Source: Streptantibioticus silvisoli
GTDB lineage: Bacteria > Actinomycetota > Actinomycetes > Streptomycetales > Streptomycetaceae
DNA: 64,000 bases
Direction of reading: 5' to 3'
Assembly: GCF_027947535.2 (NCBI RefSeq)
Contig: NZ_JAAGKO020000008.1
Span: forward strand, 62,001 to 126,000
Part shown: one piece after another, positions 53,465 through 61,152 of the stretch
Numbering within the stretch: the first letter of the stretch is position 1
How the letters are laid out: each line of letters starts with the position of its first letter
Made by a program: the position numbers and the translations under genes
Notes under the pieces: generated by a model
The model's database searches: none
What the model saw: only the letters and a program-made list of their open reading frames with translations
What the model was told of the DNA's origin: nothing

Positions 53465-54061
53465 CATGTTCTGGAGGGCCCATGGAAAAGACTCCCGCTC
53501 CCACGGTGCGTGCAAGCGCGCAGGCTGCCCGTTGAAGGGCCGCTCCGGACGTGGCGCGGAACGTCACTAGGTCGGACCGCGACCGTACTGGTCTCGTCTC
53601 TGCCGGCACCTGGCGGACTTCGAGACGCGAGCCAAGACGTCGGACCCGTTGAGGGCAACTGAGGCAGCCGACGTGAGGTGCGAGGTCGGTGACTTCCTCA
53701 ATGGCCGGTGATGTTGATGTGATCGGCCAGGTCGGCGTCAAGGTCCTCCCGGTTGTCACCACGTTTAACGGCAGGCCCAGGTAGCGGCCGTCAATGCCGC
53801 AGATCAGGCAGGCGCCGCAGCCAGCTGTGTCATGGCGGCCTGGGTCGCGGACCCTCTGGGGTCCAGTCTCACGCCCCCTCGGTATTGCACTGGGCGACCA
53901 TTGGGGACCACCATCAGTGCTTCTCGATGGTCAACGCGCCCAGAGAACGGCGCCGTAGTCCGGTGAGCAGATCGATGGCGCGTGTTCGCCCGCACGATCA
54001 AGCCCCGGCTCGTAGCTGCGTTCAGGTTTCTGCCGGAGCGGGACCTCCCCGGAGCGGGTTC
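53465..54061. other. Lower-GC stretch without supported genes
   Basis: About 600 bp, visibly less GC-rich than its surroundings, with broken frames only. One short rightward frame (around 53700-53785) reads AGDVDVIGQVGVKVLPVV, which faintly recalls the start of phage tape-measure proteins. I regard the region as decayed element sequence. Confidence 0.45.
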
Positions 54062-54316
54062 CCCCGAGCGGCCTCACCGGTGCCACACCTCACCGGAGCC
54101 ACACCTCACCGGTGCCGGACCTCACCGGTGCCGGACCTCACCGGTGCCGGATCTCACCGGTGCCGGGCCTCGCCCCCAGCGGCCTCACCGGTGCCGGACC
54201 TTCCCCCGAGCGGCCTCACCGGTGCCGGATCTCACCGGAGCCGGACCTTCCCCCGAGCGGCCTCACCGGTGCCACACCTCACCCGTGCCACGCCTCACCG
54301 GAGCCACCTCACCGGA
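54062..54316. repeat. 16-bp repeat array with interspersed spacer unit
   Basis: About twelve copies of a 16-bp unit near CCTCACCGGTGCCGGA, with variants (GGAGCC, GCCACA), interrupted at intervals by a CCTTCCCCCGAGCGG spacer. Ends 25 bp before the aldo/keto reductase stop codon. Open frames across it are repeat translations. Confidence 0.95.
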
Positions 54317-54341
54317 AGCCGGCCCTCCCGCGGAACCCCCG

Positions 54342-55337
54342 TCAGTTCCCCACGCCGAGGCTGGACATGAGCGCCGGCGGGTAGCGGTCGCCGCGGGCCG
54401 CGCCCGGCGGGACCGCCTTCTCGATCGCGGCGAGGTCGTCCGCGGTGAGGTCCACCTCCGTCGCGGGCAGCGCCTCCGCCAGCCGTTCGCGGGTGCGGGC
54501 GCCGACCAGCGGCACGATGTCCCCGCCCTGGGCGGCTACCCAGGCGATGGCCAGCTGAGCGACGGTGCACCCCTTCGCCTCGGCGACCCGGCGCAGCGCC
54601 TCCACGAGGGCGAGGTTGTGTTCGACGTTCTCCCGGGAGAACCGGGGGGTGTGGCCGCGGCTGTCGCCGGGGTCGGCCTCGTGCCCGGCCGTCCAGTGCC
54701 CGGAGATGAGGCCGCGGCTGAGGACGCCGTACGCGGTCAGCCCGATGCCCAGCTCCCGCAGCGTGGGCAGGACGTCCGCCTCCACCGCGCGGGAGATCAG
54801 CGAGTACTCGATCTGGAGGTCGGCGATCGGGTGCACGGCGTGCGCCCGGCGGATCGTCGCCGCGTCGACCTCCGAGAGCCCGACGTGCCGTACGTACCCG
54901 GCGTCGATCATCTCCTTGATCGCGCCCACCGTCTCCTCGATCGGTACGGCCGGGTCCAGCCGGGCGGGGCGGTAGATGTCGATGTGGTCGGTGCCCAGCC
55001 GGGTCAGCGAGTAGGCCAGGAAGTTCTTCACCGCCTCGGGGCGGCCGTCGGCCCCGCCGAACCCGGGGCCCGGCGCTCGCAGCATGCCGAATTTCACGCT
55101 CAGCAGGTAATCGTCCCGGTCCCGGCCGCGCAGCGCCTCGGCGAGCAGCAGCTCGTTGTGGCCCATGGCGTAGAAGTCGCCGGTGTCGATCAGCGTGACG
55201 CCGGCCTCCAGCGCGGCGTGCACGGTGGCGATACTCTCCGCGCGGTCGGCCGTGCCGTAAACGCCCGACATACCCATCGCCCCCAGGCCGAGGGCGGAAA
55301 CGGCCGGGCCGGTGCTTCCCAGGGTTCGCGTCTGCAT
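54342..55337 (-). CDS. Aldo/keto reductase
   Basis: A 331-residue AKR family enzyme (NADPH-dependent carbonyl reductase). Visible: LGSTGPAVSALGLGAMGMSG, LIDTGDFYAMGHNELLLAEA (catalytic Asp and Tyr), then SVKF where the catalytic Lys lies, and a cofactor end QGGDIVPLVGARTRERLAE. Substrate unknown. ATG 55337 with a strong GAAGGAG site. Monocistronic. Confidence 0.93.
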   Translation of the reverse strand: MQTRTLGSTGPAVSALGLGAMGMSGVYGTADRAESIATVHAALEAGVTLIDTGDFYAMGHNELLLAEALRGRDRDDYLLSVKFGMLRAPGPGFGGADGRPEAVKNFLAYSLTRLGTDHIDIYRPARLDPAVPIEETVGAIKEMIDAGYVRHVGLSEVDAATIRRAHAVHPIADLQIEYSLISRAVEADVLPTLRELGIGLTAYGVLSRGLISGHWTAGHEADPGDSRGHTPRFSRENVEHNLALVEALRRVAEAKGCTVAQLAIAWVAAQGGDIVPLVGARTRERLAEALPATEVDLTADDLAAIEKAVPPGAARGDRYPPALMSSLGVGN

Positions 55338-55619
55338 CGTGCTCTCCTTCGTCGTCGTTCCACCACCCACCCTGCGCCCGCGCGGCACCGGATGGCAGCG
55401 GAGCGTTCGTCCTGGGAGAGCCGGTCCCTGGCTGGGCCCGCCGGCAAGGCGTACGCCTCCCGCGCGGCCCGCCAACGCCCGTACCACCCGTGAACGCCCG
55501 CGCGGGCGCGTGGTCCGTGTCGAGCGACGCCCCCGCGCCGCCGGGCCCGGCTGATGCCCGGGGCGGGCAGGCGCTCCGCCGCCCAGGACGTCAGCCCCGG
55601 CCCCGGGACCGTCAGCGGC
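55338..55619. other. Intergenic, no gene seen
   Basis: 282 bp between the AKR start and the rsbV-like gene end. It carries the AKR promoter and GC-rich filler only. Confidence 0.5.
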
Positions 55620-55646
55620 TCCCGGGCCGATCGGCCGATCCCGGGA
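55620..55646 (-). terminator. Hairpin after the rsbV-like gene
   Basis: TCCCGGG and CCCGGGA (55620-55626 and 55640-55646) flank a palindromic GGCCGATCGGCC. It begins 4 bp after the STAS-gene stop on the minus strand. Confidence 0.45.
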
Positions 55647-55649
55647 CCG

Positions 55650-56090
55650 TCAGCCCGATGATCCGGACGAAACGTCCCAGCCAGTCCCCTCCGCGTCCCG
55701 GCGAGCGCCGCCCCCGGGCTGCACGCGCCGGCCGAGACCGCCGGCGGGCCGGTGGCGGCGGGTGGCGGTGCGGGTGTCGGGGTAGAGGGCGAAGACCTGG
55801 TCCAGGCCCACGATGCCGAGGATTCTGCGGGTGTTGGCCGGGACCGCGGCCAGGGCGATGTCGGCGCCCGCCTCGGCGGCGAGGTTGCGGGCGGCCACCA
55901 GGGTGTTGATGCCGCTGGAGTCGCAGAACCGCATCCGGGCCAGGTCCACGACCAGCAGTTGCCCGTCGGCCATGGGGAGGGTCTCGACGGTGCGGCGCAG
56001 GTCGGGGGCGGTTTTGTGGTCGAGGTCGCCGGTGATCGCCAGGACCGGGCCGGTCGCGGCGTCCCGCGTGGTGATCGTCAGCGGGTTCAT
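55650..56090 (-). CDS. STAS-domain anti-anti-sigma factor (RsbV-like)
   Basis: A 146-residue protein whose first ~105 residues form a STAS domain: LAITGDLDHKTAPDLRRTV, LLVVDLARMRFCDSSGINTL with the phosphorylatable Ser of DSSG. The last ~40 residues are Arg/Gly-rich. ATG 56090 overlaps the phosphatase stop by 4 bases, so it is made with it. The phosphatase would dephosphorylate it, freeing it to bind an anti-sigma kinase (RsbW-like). Confidence 0.9.
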   Translation of the reverse strand: MNPLTITTRDAATGPVLAITGDLDHKTAPDLRRTVETLPMADGQLLVVDLARMRFCDSSGINTLVAARNLAAEAGADIALAAVPANTRRILGIVGLDQVFALYPDTRTATRRHRPAGGLGRRVQPGGGARRDAEGTGWDVSSGSSG

Positions 56091-57367
56091 GCCGGACCGC
56101 CGCCCGCGGGGGCGAGCGCGGGCGCGCCGAGGGCCAGGAGCGCGGTGTCGTCGTCGAGGCCGTCGCCGAAGCTGTCGAGCAGCGCGGTCAGGGCGGTGAC
56201 GAGCGCCTGGGGGCCGGTGGCGGAGGGCTGGGCGGTGGCGAAGGCGCGCAGGGCGTCGTCGCCGTACAGCTCGCGCCGCGGGCCGATCCGGGCCTCGGTC
56301 AGGCCGTCGGTGTAGAGCAGCAGGGTGTCGCCGGGGACCAGCATGGTGGACGCCGGGGTGAACTTCGCCCGGGGCATGATGCCGATGAGCATCCCGCCGG
56401 GGGTGGGCAGGTACTCGGCGCCGCCGTCGGCCCGCCGCACCAGCGCCAGCGGGTGGCCGCCGGAGGCCAGGTCCACGGCGAAGCCGTCGTCCCGCCGTTC
56501 CAGGGTGCCGTAGATGGCGGTGCAGTAGCGGGTGTCGCCGCTGCTGTAGCGCTGGCTCAGCACGGTGTTCAGCGTGGTCAGGACCTCGACGGGGTCGGGG
56601 TTGTGCAGGGCGGCGGCGCGCAGCGTGTAGCGGGTCAGCGAGGTGACGGCCGCCGCCTGCGGGCCCTTGCCGCACACGTCGCCGAGGAAGAAACCCCAGC
56701 GCGCGTCGTCCAGCGGGAACAGGTCGTAGAAGTCGCCGCCCAGCAGGTCGGGGGAGGCGGTGTGGTAGTGGGAGGCGGTCTCCAGACCGGGGATGACCGG
56801 CAGCGCGGTGGGCAGCAGGCTCTGCTGGAGGACGGCCAGCGCCTCCTGGAGACGCTCGCGGTCGGCCTCGGCCTGCCGGCGCGCCTGCTCGGCCGCCTGC
56901 CGGCCGCGCAGCAGCTCCGTCTCGTACGCGCGGCGGTCGCTCGCGTCGAAGACGGTGGTGCGCACCAGCAGCGGCTCGCCGTCCGCGCTCGTCTTCACCT
57001 TCGACGTCACCAGGACCGGCAGCCGTGCGCCTTCGGCGGCCCGCAGTTCCATGGCGATGCCGTTGACGTGGCCTTTCATCTGGAGCAGCGGGGCGTAGTG
57101 CGTCTCGTGGTAGAGCTTGCTGCCCATGGTGAGCAGGTCGGTGAACCGCATCCGGCCCACCACCCGCCGGCGGGACAGGCCCAGCCAGTCCAGCAGGGTG
57201 GTGTTGATCTTCGCGATGGTGCCGTCCATCAACGTCGACAGGTAACCGCACGGCGCCTGCTCGTACAGCTCCTCGGCGCTGTCCTCCAGCAGGGCGGTGA
57301 AGGCCGCGTCGGTGGTGTCCACGTCCTGCTCCTCGTCCGGGTCGGGCAGGGCGCCGGTGCGGCACAT
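56087..57367 (-). CDS. PAS-PP2C phosphatase (RsbP-like)
   Basis: A 426-residue cytoplasmic protein of RsbP design: a PAS domain (about residues 25-150, with APCGYLSTLMDGTIAKIN), a coiled-coil linker (ETELLRGRQAAEQARRQAEA, then QEALAVLQQSLLP), and a SpoIIE/PP2C domain. Metal-binding Asp are in LGGDFYDLFPLD, GDVCGKGPQAAA, LLLYTDGLTEARIG and DDDTALLAL. I start it at ATG 57367, one base overlapping the RsbQ-like stop; GTG 57370 is possible (GTGA overlap). Its substrate is expected to be the STAS protein encoded next. Confidence 0.92.
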   Translation of the reverse strand: MCRTGALPDPDEEQDVDTTDAAFTALLEDSAEELYEQAPCGYLSTLMDGTIAKINTTLLDWLGLSRRRVVGRMRFTDLLTMGSKLYHETHYAPLLQMKGHVNGIAMELRAAEGARLPVLVTSKVKTSADGEPLLVRTTVFDASDRRAYETELLRGRQAAEQARRQAEADRERLQEALAVLQQSLLPTALPVIPGLETASHYHTASPDLLGGDFYDLFPLDDARWGFFLGDVCGKGPQAAAVTSLTRYTLRAAALHNPDPVEVLTTLNTVLSQRYSSGDTRYCTAIYGTLERRDDGFAVDLASGGHPLALVRRADGGAEYLPTPGGMLIGIMPRAKFTPASTMLVPGDTLLLYTDGLTEARIGPRRELYGDDALRAFATAQPSATGPQALVTALTALLDSFGDGLDDDTALLALGAPALAPAGGGPA

Positions 57368-58170
57368 CACCGGCTCCCTCCGAGGAAGGCGGTGATCGCC
57401 TGCGCGGTGGCCTCGGGGGCGCTCAGCTGGGGGCAGTGCCCGGTCGCGTTCAGCGTCACCAGGCGGCTGCCGGGGATCGCGGCGTGGACGTAGGCGCCGA
57501 CCTCGCGGGGCGCTATCACGTCGTGCGCGCACTCCAGGACCAGGGTCGGCACCGTCACCGTCCGCAGATCCGCGCGGCTGTCGGTCAGGAAGGTCGTACT
57601 GGCGAAGACCCGGGCCTTGTCGGGGTCGGCCGCGCAGAACGACGCGGTCAGCTCGGCGCCGAGTTCCGGCCGGTCGGGGTTGCCCATGATCACCGGGGCC
57701 ATCGCCGCCGACCAACCCAGATAGTTCGAGTCCAGCGACTCCAGCAGCTCGTTGATGTCCTCGGCGCTGAACCCGCCGCGGTAGCCGTCCTCGTCGATGT
57801 ACCGGGGCGAGGGGGCGACCATGACCAGGCGGGAGAACCGCTCCGGCTCCTTCGCCGCCGCCAGGACGCCCACCATCGCGCTCACCGAGTGCCCGACGAA
57901 CGCCACGTCCCGCAGGTCCAGTTCCTGGCAGACGTCCAGCACGTCCTGGGCGTAGCCGGCCAGCGAGGAGTACCGCTGCTCACTCCACGCCGAGGAGTCC
58001 GAACGTCCCGATCCCACGTAGTCGAACAGCACGACGCGGTACTCCTCGGCCAGCGCCGGGACCACCATCCGCCACATGTTCTGGTCGCAACCGAACCCGT
58101 GCGCCAGCAGCACCACCGGCCCGTCCGCCCGACCGGTCACGGTGACGTTGTTCCTGTGGCGAATATCCAT
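57367..58170 (-). CDS. RsbQ-like alpha/beta hydrolase
   Basis: A 267-residue protein that closely follows Bacillus RsbQ: RHRNNVTVTGRADGPVVLLA, HGFGCDQNMWRMVVPAL, LFDYVGSGRSD, YAQDVLDVCQELDL, FVGHSVSAMVG (nucleophile Ser about residue 90), VLECAHDVIAP and LNATGHCPQLSAPE. RsbQ is the partner of RsbP in energy-stress signalling and is a relative of plant karrikin/strigolactone receptors. ATG 58170 chosen over TTG 58179, as GGGAG is too close to the latter. First gene of the rsbQ-rsbP-rsbV-like operon. Confidence 0.93.
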   Translation of the reverse strand: MDIRHRNNVTVTGRADGPVVLLAHGFGCDQNMWRMVVPALAEEYRVVLFDYVGSGRSDSSAWSEQRYSSLAGYAQDVLDVCQELDLRDVAFVGHSVSAMVGVLAAAKEPERFSRLVMVAPSPRYIDEDGYRGGFSAEDINELLESLDSNYLGWSAAMAPVIMGNPDRPELGAELTASFCAADPDKARVFASTTFLTDSRADLRTVTVPTLVLECAHDVIAPREVGAYVHAAIPGSRLVTLNATGHCPQLSAPEATAQAITAFLGGSR

Positions 58171-58224
58171 ACCAGTCAATCTCCCACTACCCCGGAAGCC
58201 GCGATGGCCCGGATGGTGCGGCCC

Positions 58225-58249
58225 CTACCCCGGATCTCGCTGAACAGGC
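58225..58249 (-). promoter_or_regulatory. Stress-sigma-like promoter for the rsbQ operon
   Basis: Read leftward: GCCT, a 15-base gap, GGGTAG, ending about 55 bp before ATG 58170. It fits the GNNT-N14-16-GGGTAC/T pattern of streptomycete sigma-B except for the last base. Confidence 0.35.
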
Positions 58250-58437
58250 ATCGTGCTGGACATGTGTATGGGGCGGCCGGTGGGGGCGGCCGGTGGGCCG
58301 GTCCACGGATCGGTCGGCGGGGCGGCCTGCGGGGGCTGGACGGCGGGTGGAGTCGGGGGCGTTGAAAAGGGGGGAAGCCGGGGCCGTCGGAGGCGGGGCG
58401 GTGGGAACGCGCCACGGCGGGCGGTCCGGCGAGCCCC

Positions 58438-58532
58438 CAACGGTGGCGATCGTCAACGGTGGCGATCGTCAACGGTGGCGCCTCCCAACGGTGGCGATCC
58501 CTCCGCAGCGGCGATTCAACGGTGGCGATGCA
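58438..58532. repeat. 16-bp repeats upstream of hsp20
   Basis: Units starting CAACGGTGGCGATCGT repeat in tandem three to four times (58438-58485 most regular), followed by two looser copies. They end about 15 bp before the tandem dyads. Confidence 0.85.
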
Positions 58533-58547
58533 ACGACGGCGAGCGCG

Positions 58548-58593
58548 CGTCATCCACTCGATGACGTAAGTGTTTGTCATCGGATGGATGACA
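58548..58593. promoter_or_regulatory. Two tandem RheA-type operators
   Basis: CGTCATC-N5-GATGACG (58548-58566) and TGTCATC-N5-GATGACA (58575-58593), centres 27 bp apart. The second equals the operator described for RheA, the thermosensing repressor of hsp18 in Streptomyces albus. They lie 73 to 118 bp before the hsp20 start. Confidence 0.75.
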
Positions 58594-58665
58594 TGATAGA
58601 AATGAGGGCAGCAGAACCGCAGCGGCAGTGGCAGGTACTGCCCGATCCCCTGGAGGTGTTTCGTG

Positions 58666-59097
58666 ATGTTGATGCGTACTGACCCCTTCCGTGAGTTCGA
58701 CCGGCTCGCCCAGCAGCTGCTGGGGAACGCCGGCACCTGGTCCAAGCCGTCGACGATGCCGATGGACGCCTACCGCGAGGGCGAGGAGTACGTCATCGCC
58801 TTCGACCTGCCCGGCGTGAGCGCCGAGGCGATCGACATCGACGTCCAGCGCAACATGCTCACCGTCAAGGCCGAACGACGCCCCGCCGCCAAGGCCGACG
58901 ACGCGCAGATCGAGCTGTCGGAACGCCCGCTGGGCGTCTTCTCCCGCCAGCTCGTGCTCGCCGACACCCTCGACACCGAGCACATCAGCGCCGACTACGA
59001 CGCCGGCGTGCTGACGGTGCGCATCCCCGTCACCGAACGCGCCAAGCCCCGCCGGATCGCCGTCGGCGGCACGTCGGCCCACCAGATCACCGGCTGA
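58666..59097 (+). CDS. hsp18: Small heat-shock protein (Hsp20/alpha-crystallin)
   Basis: A 143-residue ATP-independent chaperone. The alpha-crystallin domain (about residues 30-130) has PMDAYREGEEYVIAFDLPGV at its start, LTVKAERRPA and DAGVLTVRIPVTERAKPRR (with the GVLTVRIP signature and the terminal I-x-V near RRIAV). GGAGG lies 9 bases before ATG 58666; GTG 58663 and ATG 58672 are alternatives. The gene symbol follows the S. albus homologue because of the RheA-type operators upstream. Monocistronic, ended by a hairpin. Confidence 0.93.
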   Translation: MLMRTDPFREFDRLAQQLLGNAGTWSKPSTMPMDAYREGEEYVIAFDLPGVSAEAIDIDVQRNMLTVKAERRPAAKADDAQIELSERPLGVFSRQLVLADTLDTEHISADYDAGVLTVRIPVTERAKPRRIAVGGTSAHQITG

Positions 59098-59119
59098 TCC
59101 GCACCCGGCCCCCCGGACA

Positions 59120-59161
59120 CCGGAGGGCGGGCGCGCAGACCCCCGCGCCCCCGCCCTCCGG
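59120..59161 (+). terminator. Hairpin terminator after hsp20
   Basis: A long GC stem (59120-59135 with 59144-59161, a 2-base bulge) 23 bp after the stop codon. Confidence 0.65.
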
Positions 59162-59397
59162 CCAACGGCCGCCCGAGCCGCCGACCACGACCCCGCACAC
59201 GACCGCGCCGGTCCGCCACCGCGCCCGTCCCGTCCCCGCCCGGCCGCCGTCGCCGGGCAGTCGTCGCCGTACCCGGCGGCCCACGTCCCGTGATCCGTAA
59301 GGCAGATGACACCCGGTTCACGCGGGAGTCGGCACCGTTTCCCGGCCGGGCGTCCCCCGGCCTGTTCCTCCGCATACGAAAGGCGAGTGCGTCACCG

Positions 59398-59844
59398 ATG
59401 TCCCTCCACACCATCCGCAGCGCACCGGGTATGGCGTACGGGCAGTTGCTCGAACGAGTGCGGTACGACGGTGCGTACCCCACCCGTGAACGGGCCGAGC
59501 GGGCCGTCCGCGACGTACTGGGCGCCCTCGGCCGCCAGTTGACCGGCGAGGAGCGCGCCGCGCTCGCGGCCCGCCTCCCCGCGGAGGCGGCCTTCGCCCT
59601 CAACGCCCAGGCCTCGGACACGGCCCCGGCCGCCGAGGCGCTCACCGGCTGGGGGTTCGTCAAGGAACTCGCCGCCCGCACCGGCGGCACCCCCGCGACG
59701 ACCCGGTGGGACACCGGCGCGGTCCTGTCCACCGTCGCCCACCTCGCCGGCGAGGACTTCGTCGCCCGCGTCATCGCACGACTGCCCCCGGGCTACGCCC
59801 TGCTGTTCGGCCGCATCGAACTCAGCCGCGCCGAGGCCGCCTGA
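59398..59844 (+). CDS. DUF2267 protein
   Basis: A 148-residue soluble, helical protein of the DUF2267 (PF10025) type: ERVRYDGAYPTRERAERAVR, LGRQLTGEERAALAARLP and then HLAGEDFVARVIARLPPGYA. These proteins are often found near stress genes in actinobacteria; no activity is known. ATG 59398 chosen; the ribosome site is weak. Between hsp20 and a tiny hydrophobic protein. Confidence 0.8.
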   Translation: MSLHTIRSAPGMAYGQLLERVRYDGAYPTRERAERAVRDVLGALGRQLTGEERAALAARLPAEAAFALNAQASDTAPAAEALTGWGFVKELAARTGGTPATTRWDTGAVLSTVAHLAGEDFVARVIARLPPGYALLFGRIELSRAEAA

Positions 59845-59996
59845 CCCGGCGTGACGTGGAGGCGTTCGCGGCGCGTCCCGTACGCCGGTGCGGATGAGGA
59901 ACGAGTGGCGTCGATCGTGGTGGCCGGGAGAGGGATGAGAATTCTCCGCATGTATGCGTGACGTAAGGGCAGAAGCGTGTCAGGAGGTTGATGACA

Positions 59997-60167
59997 ATGG
60001 GTGCTCTTCTTTTGGTTCTTCTGCTGGCACTGATCCTCGGCGGCGTGGGATTCGCCGTGCATATCCTGTGGTGGATCGCACTGATCGTTCTGGTCGTGTG
60101 GCTGCTCGGATTCGTCTTCCGCAGCGCCGGATCGGGCGGTTCGCGGGGCCGCTGGTATCGATGGTGA
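59997..60167 (+). CDS. Tiny hydrophobic membrane protein
   Basis: A 56-residue protein made of two hydrophobic runs (LLLVLLLALILGGVGFAVHI and LWWIALIVLVVWLLGFVF) and a basic tail GRWYRW. I know this as a common small Streptomyces hydrophobic protein of unknown function. AGGAGG lies 9 bases before ATG 59997 (ATG 59991 is too close). A strong terminator follows at 60225. Confidence 0.8.
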   Translation: MGALLLVLLLALILGGVGFAVHILWWIALIVLVVWLLGFVFRSAGSGGSRGRWYRW

Positions 60168-60224
60168 ACGGTTGGGCGCAAGCGCTCGATCGCACCTGAT
60201 CGCGCAGAGAAGTGCGCGTAGACA

Positions 60225-60256
60225 TGGGGGTCGCACCGGATTCGGTGCGACCCCCA
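60225..60256 (+). terminator. Strong hairpin terminator
   Basis: A perfect 14-bp stem (60225-60238, 60243-60256) with loop GATT, 57 bp after the tiny hydrophobic protein gene. Confidence 0.8.
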
Positions 60257-60377
60257 GTCATGTTCCGGAGGCGCTGGCTCGTTACGGATTTCGAATGTCG
60301 CCGCGCAGCCGTTGCAAGGCTGAGGGACGGAACCGCGGTCCTGCTCGCGATGGGGCGGGATCGGTGATCACCGCAGG

Positions 60378-60605
60378 TCACCGGGTACCTGCGAACGCGG
60401 TGGAATCGGGCAGCCGGTGAATCCCGGTGATCAGGGAAACGAACCCGGTATCGACCGCCGGAGCGGGCAACGGGTCGGGCGGTTCCGCCTCCGGGGTCCG
60501 GCGGTAAAGCTCAAGGCTGAACTCCGCCGTGTGTAGCCGTACGTACCGGCCGTGCCACCTCCGGGTGAGCGGCCAATGCTTCCGGACCGGCCCGGAGTTC
60601 CTCAT
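60378..60605 (-). CDS. Small hypothetical protein
   Basis: A possible 75-residue protein, basic at the start (VRKHWPLTRRWHGRYVRLHT) with EFSLELYRRTPEAEPPDPLP after it. Codon third positions look about 80 per cent G/C and the composition is protein-like, which lifts it above the shadow frames. A GGGGA site lies about 9 bases before ATG 60605. I do not recognise the family. Confidence 0.4.
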   Translation of the reverse strand: MRNSGPVRKHWPLTRRWHGRYVRLHTAEFSLELYRRTPEAEPPDPLPAPAVDTGFVSLITGIHRLPDSTAFAGTR

Positions 60606-61095
60606 CGTGAACGGTCCCCGAACCCCGGCGAAGCACGGCTCCGGCCTTGCGGTACAGCACACGTTCGTCCACCACGCCGGGGCCGCCGGGTTCCGCGATG
60701 GCGCGACGGGAATCCGGGGGCGGGCGGTGCGGTAAACCGTTCTGCTGATCGCTCGGAGTCGGATCGTGTTCGTTTCGGGCCCGGTTGATGCATCGTGAAG
60801 CTGTCGATCAACCGTTTCGTCTGGCACGGATTGCGCCCGGTGCCGTTGTCTCCGTCTCCGTCTCTGTTCTTCGCCGGCGCCGAGTGTTCGACCTTCGCTG
60901 AGCCGGACCGGACCGAGCCGGACCGAGCCAAGCCGAGCCGGACCGAGCCAAGCCGAGCCGGACCGACCCAAGTCAGGCCGGACCCCCGCCTCGCCCTGAG
61001 GGTGCCCCGCCCCCGACCGTGCCCCCGCCTCGCCCTCGACCCCGCCCCCGATCGCACCCCTCGCCCCCGCCCGCAAGTGGCGACCCCGACCTTGA
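60606..61095. other. Intergenic, no gene seen
   Basis: About 490 bp. 60890-60970 holds repeats around AGCCGGACCGAGCC. The right end contains the promoter of the 61153 operon. No supported gene. Confidence 0.5.
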
Positions 61096-61133
61096 CTTTG
61101 CCCTGCAAAGCGTCCTAGCTTTGCGATACAAAG
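61096..61133. promoter_or_regulatory. Two CTTTG-N5-CAAAG operators in the promoter of the 61153 operon
   Basis: CTTTG-CCCTG-CAAAG (61096-61110) and CTTTG-CGATA-CAAAG (61119-61133), centres 23 bp apart. Between them runs GCAAAGC-N6-GCTTTGC. A promoter TTGACT (61092) with TAGCTT 18 bases on overlaps them. They lie just before the membrane protein whose partner is a winged-helix regulator. Confidence 0.7.
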
Positions 61134-61152
61134 TTGCCCCGGGAGGCGCGAG

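Noticed and set aside
53401-53470. A tRNA-like or att-type sequence before the orphan terminator
   Set aside because: No cloverleaf or T-arm consensus could be folded by eye; no matching direct repeat found at the other side.
53804-54001. A leftward frame with HREALMVVPNGRPVQYRGG in the element scar
   Set aside because: I could not place it in a family and it has no ribosome site; left as unannotated scar sequence.
54062-54316. Could the 16-bp array be a CRISPR or a coding repeat protein?
   Set aside because: No unique spacers; open frames lack a start, ribosome site or gene-like ends.
59937-59946. Perfect 10-bp palindrome GAGAATTCTC upstream of the tiny hydrophobic protein gene
   Set aside because: Single, short and without a partner site or nearby regulator, so too weak to call an operator.
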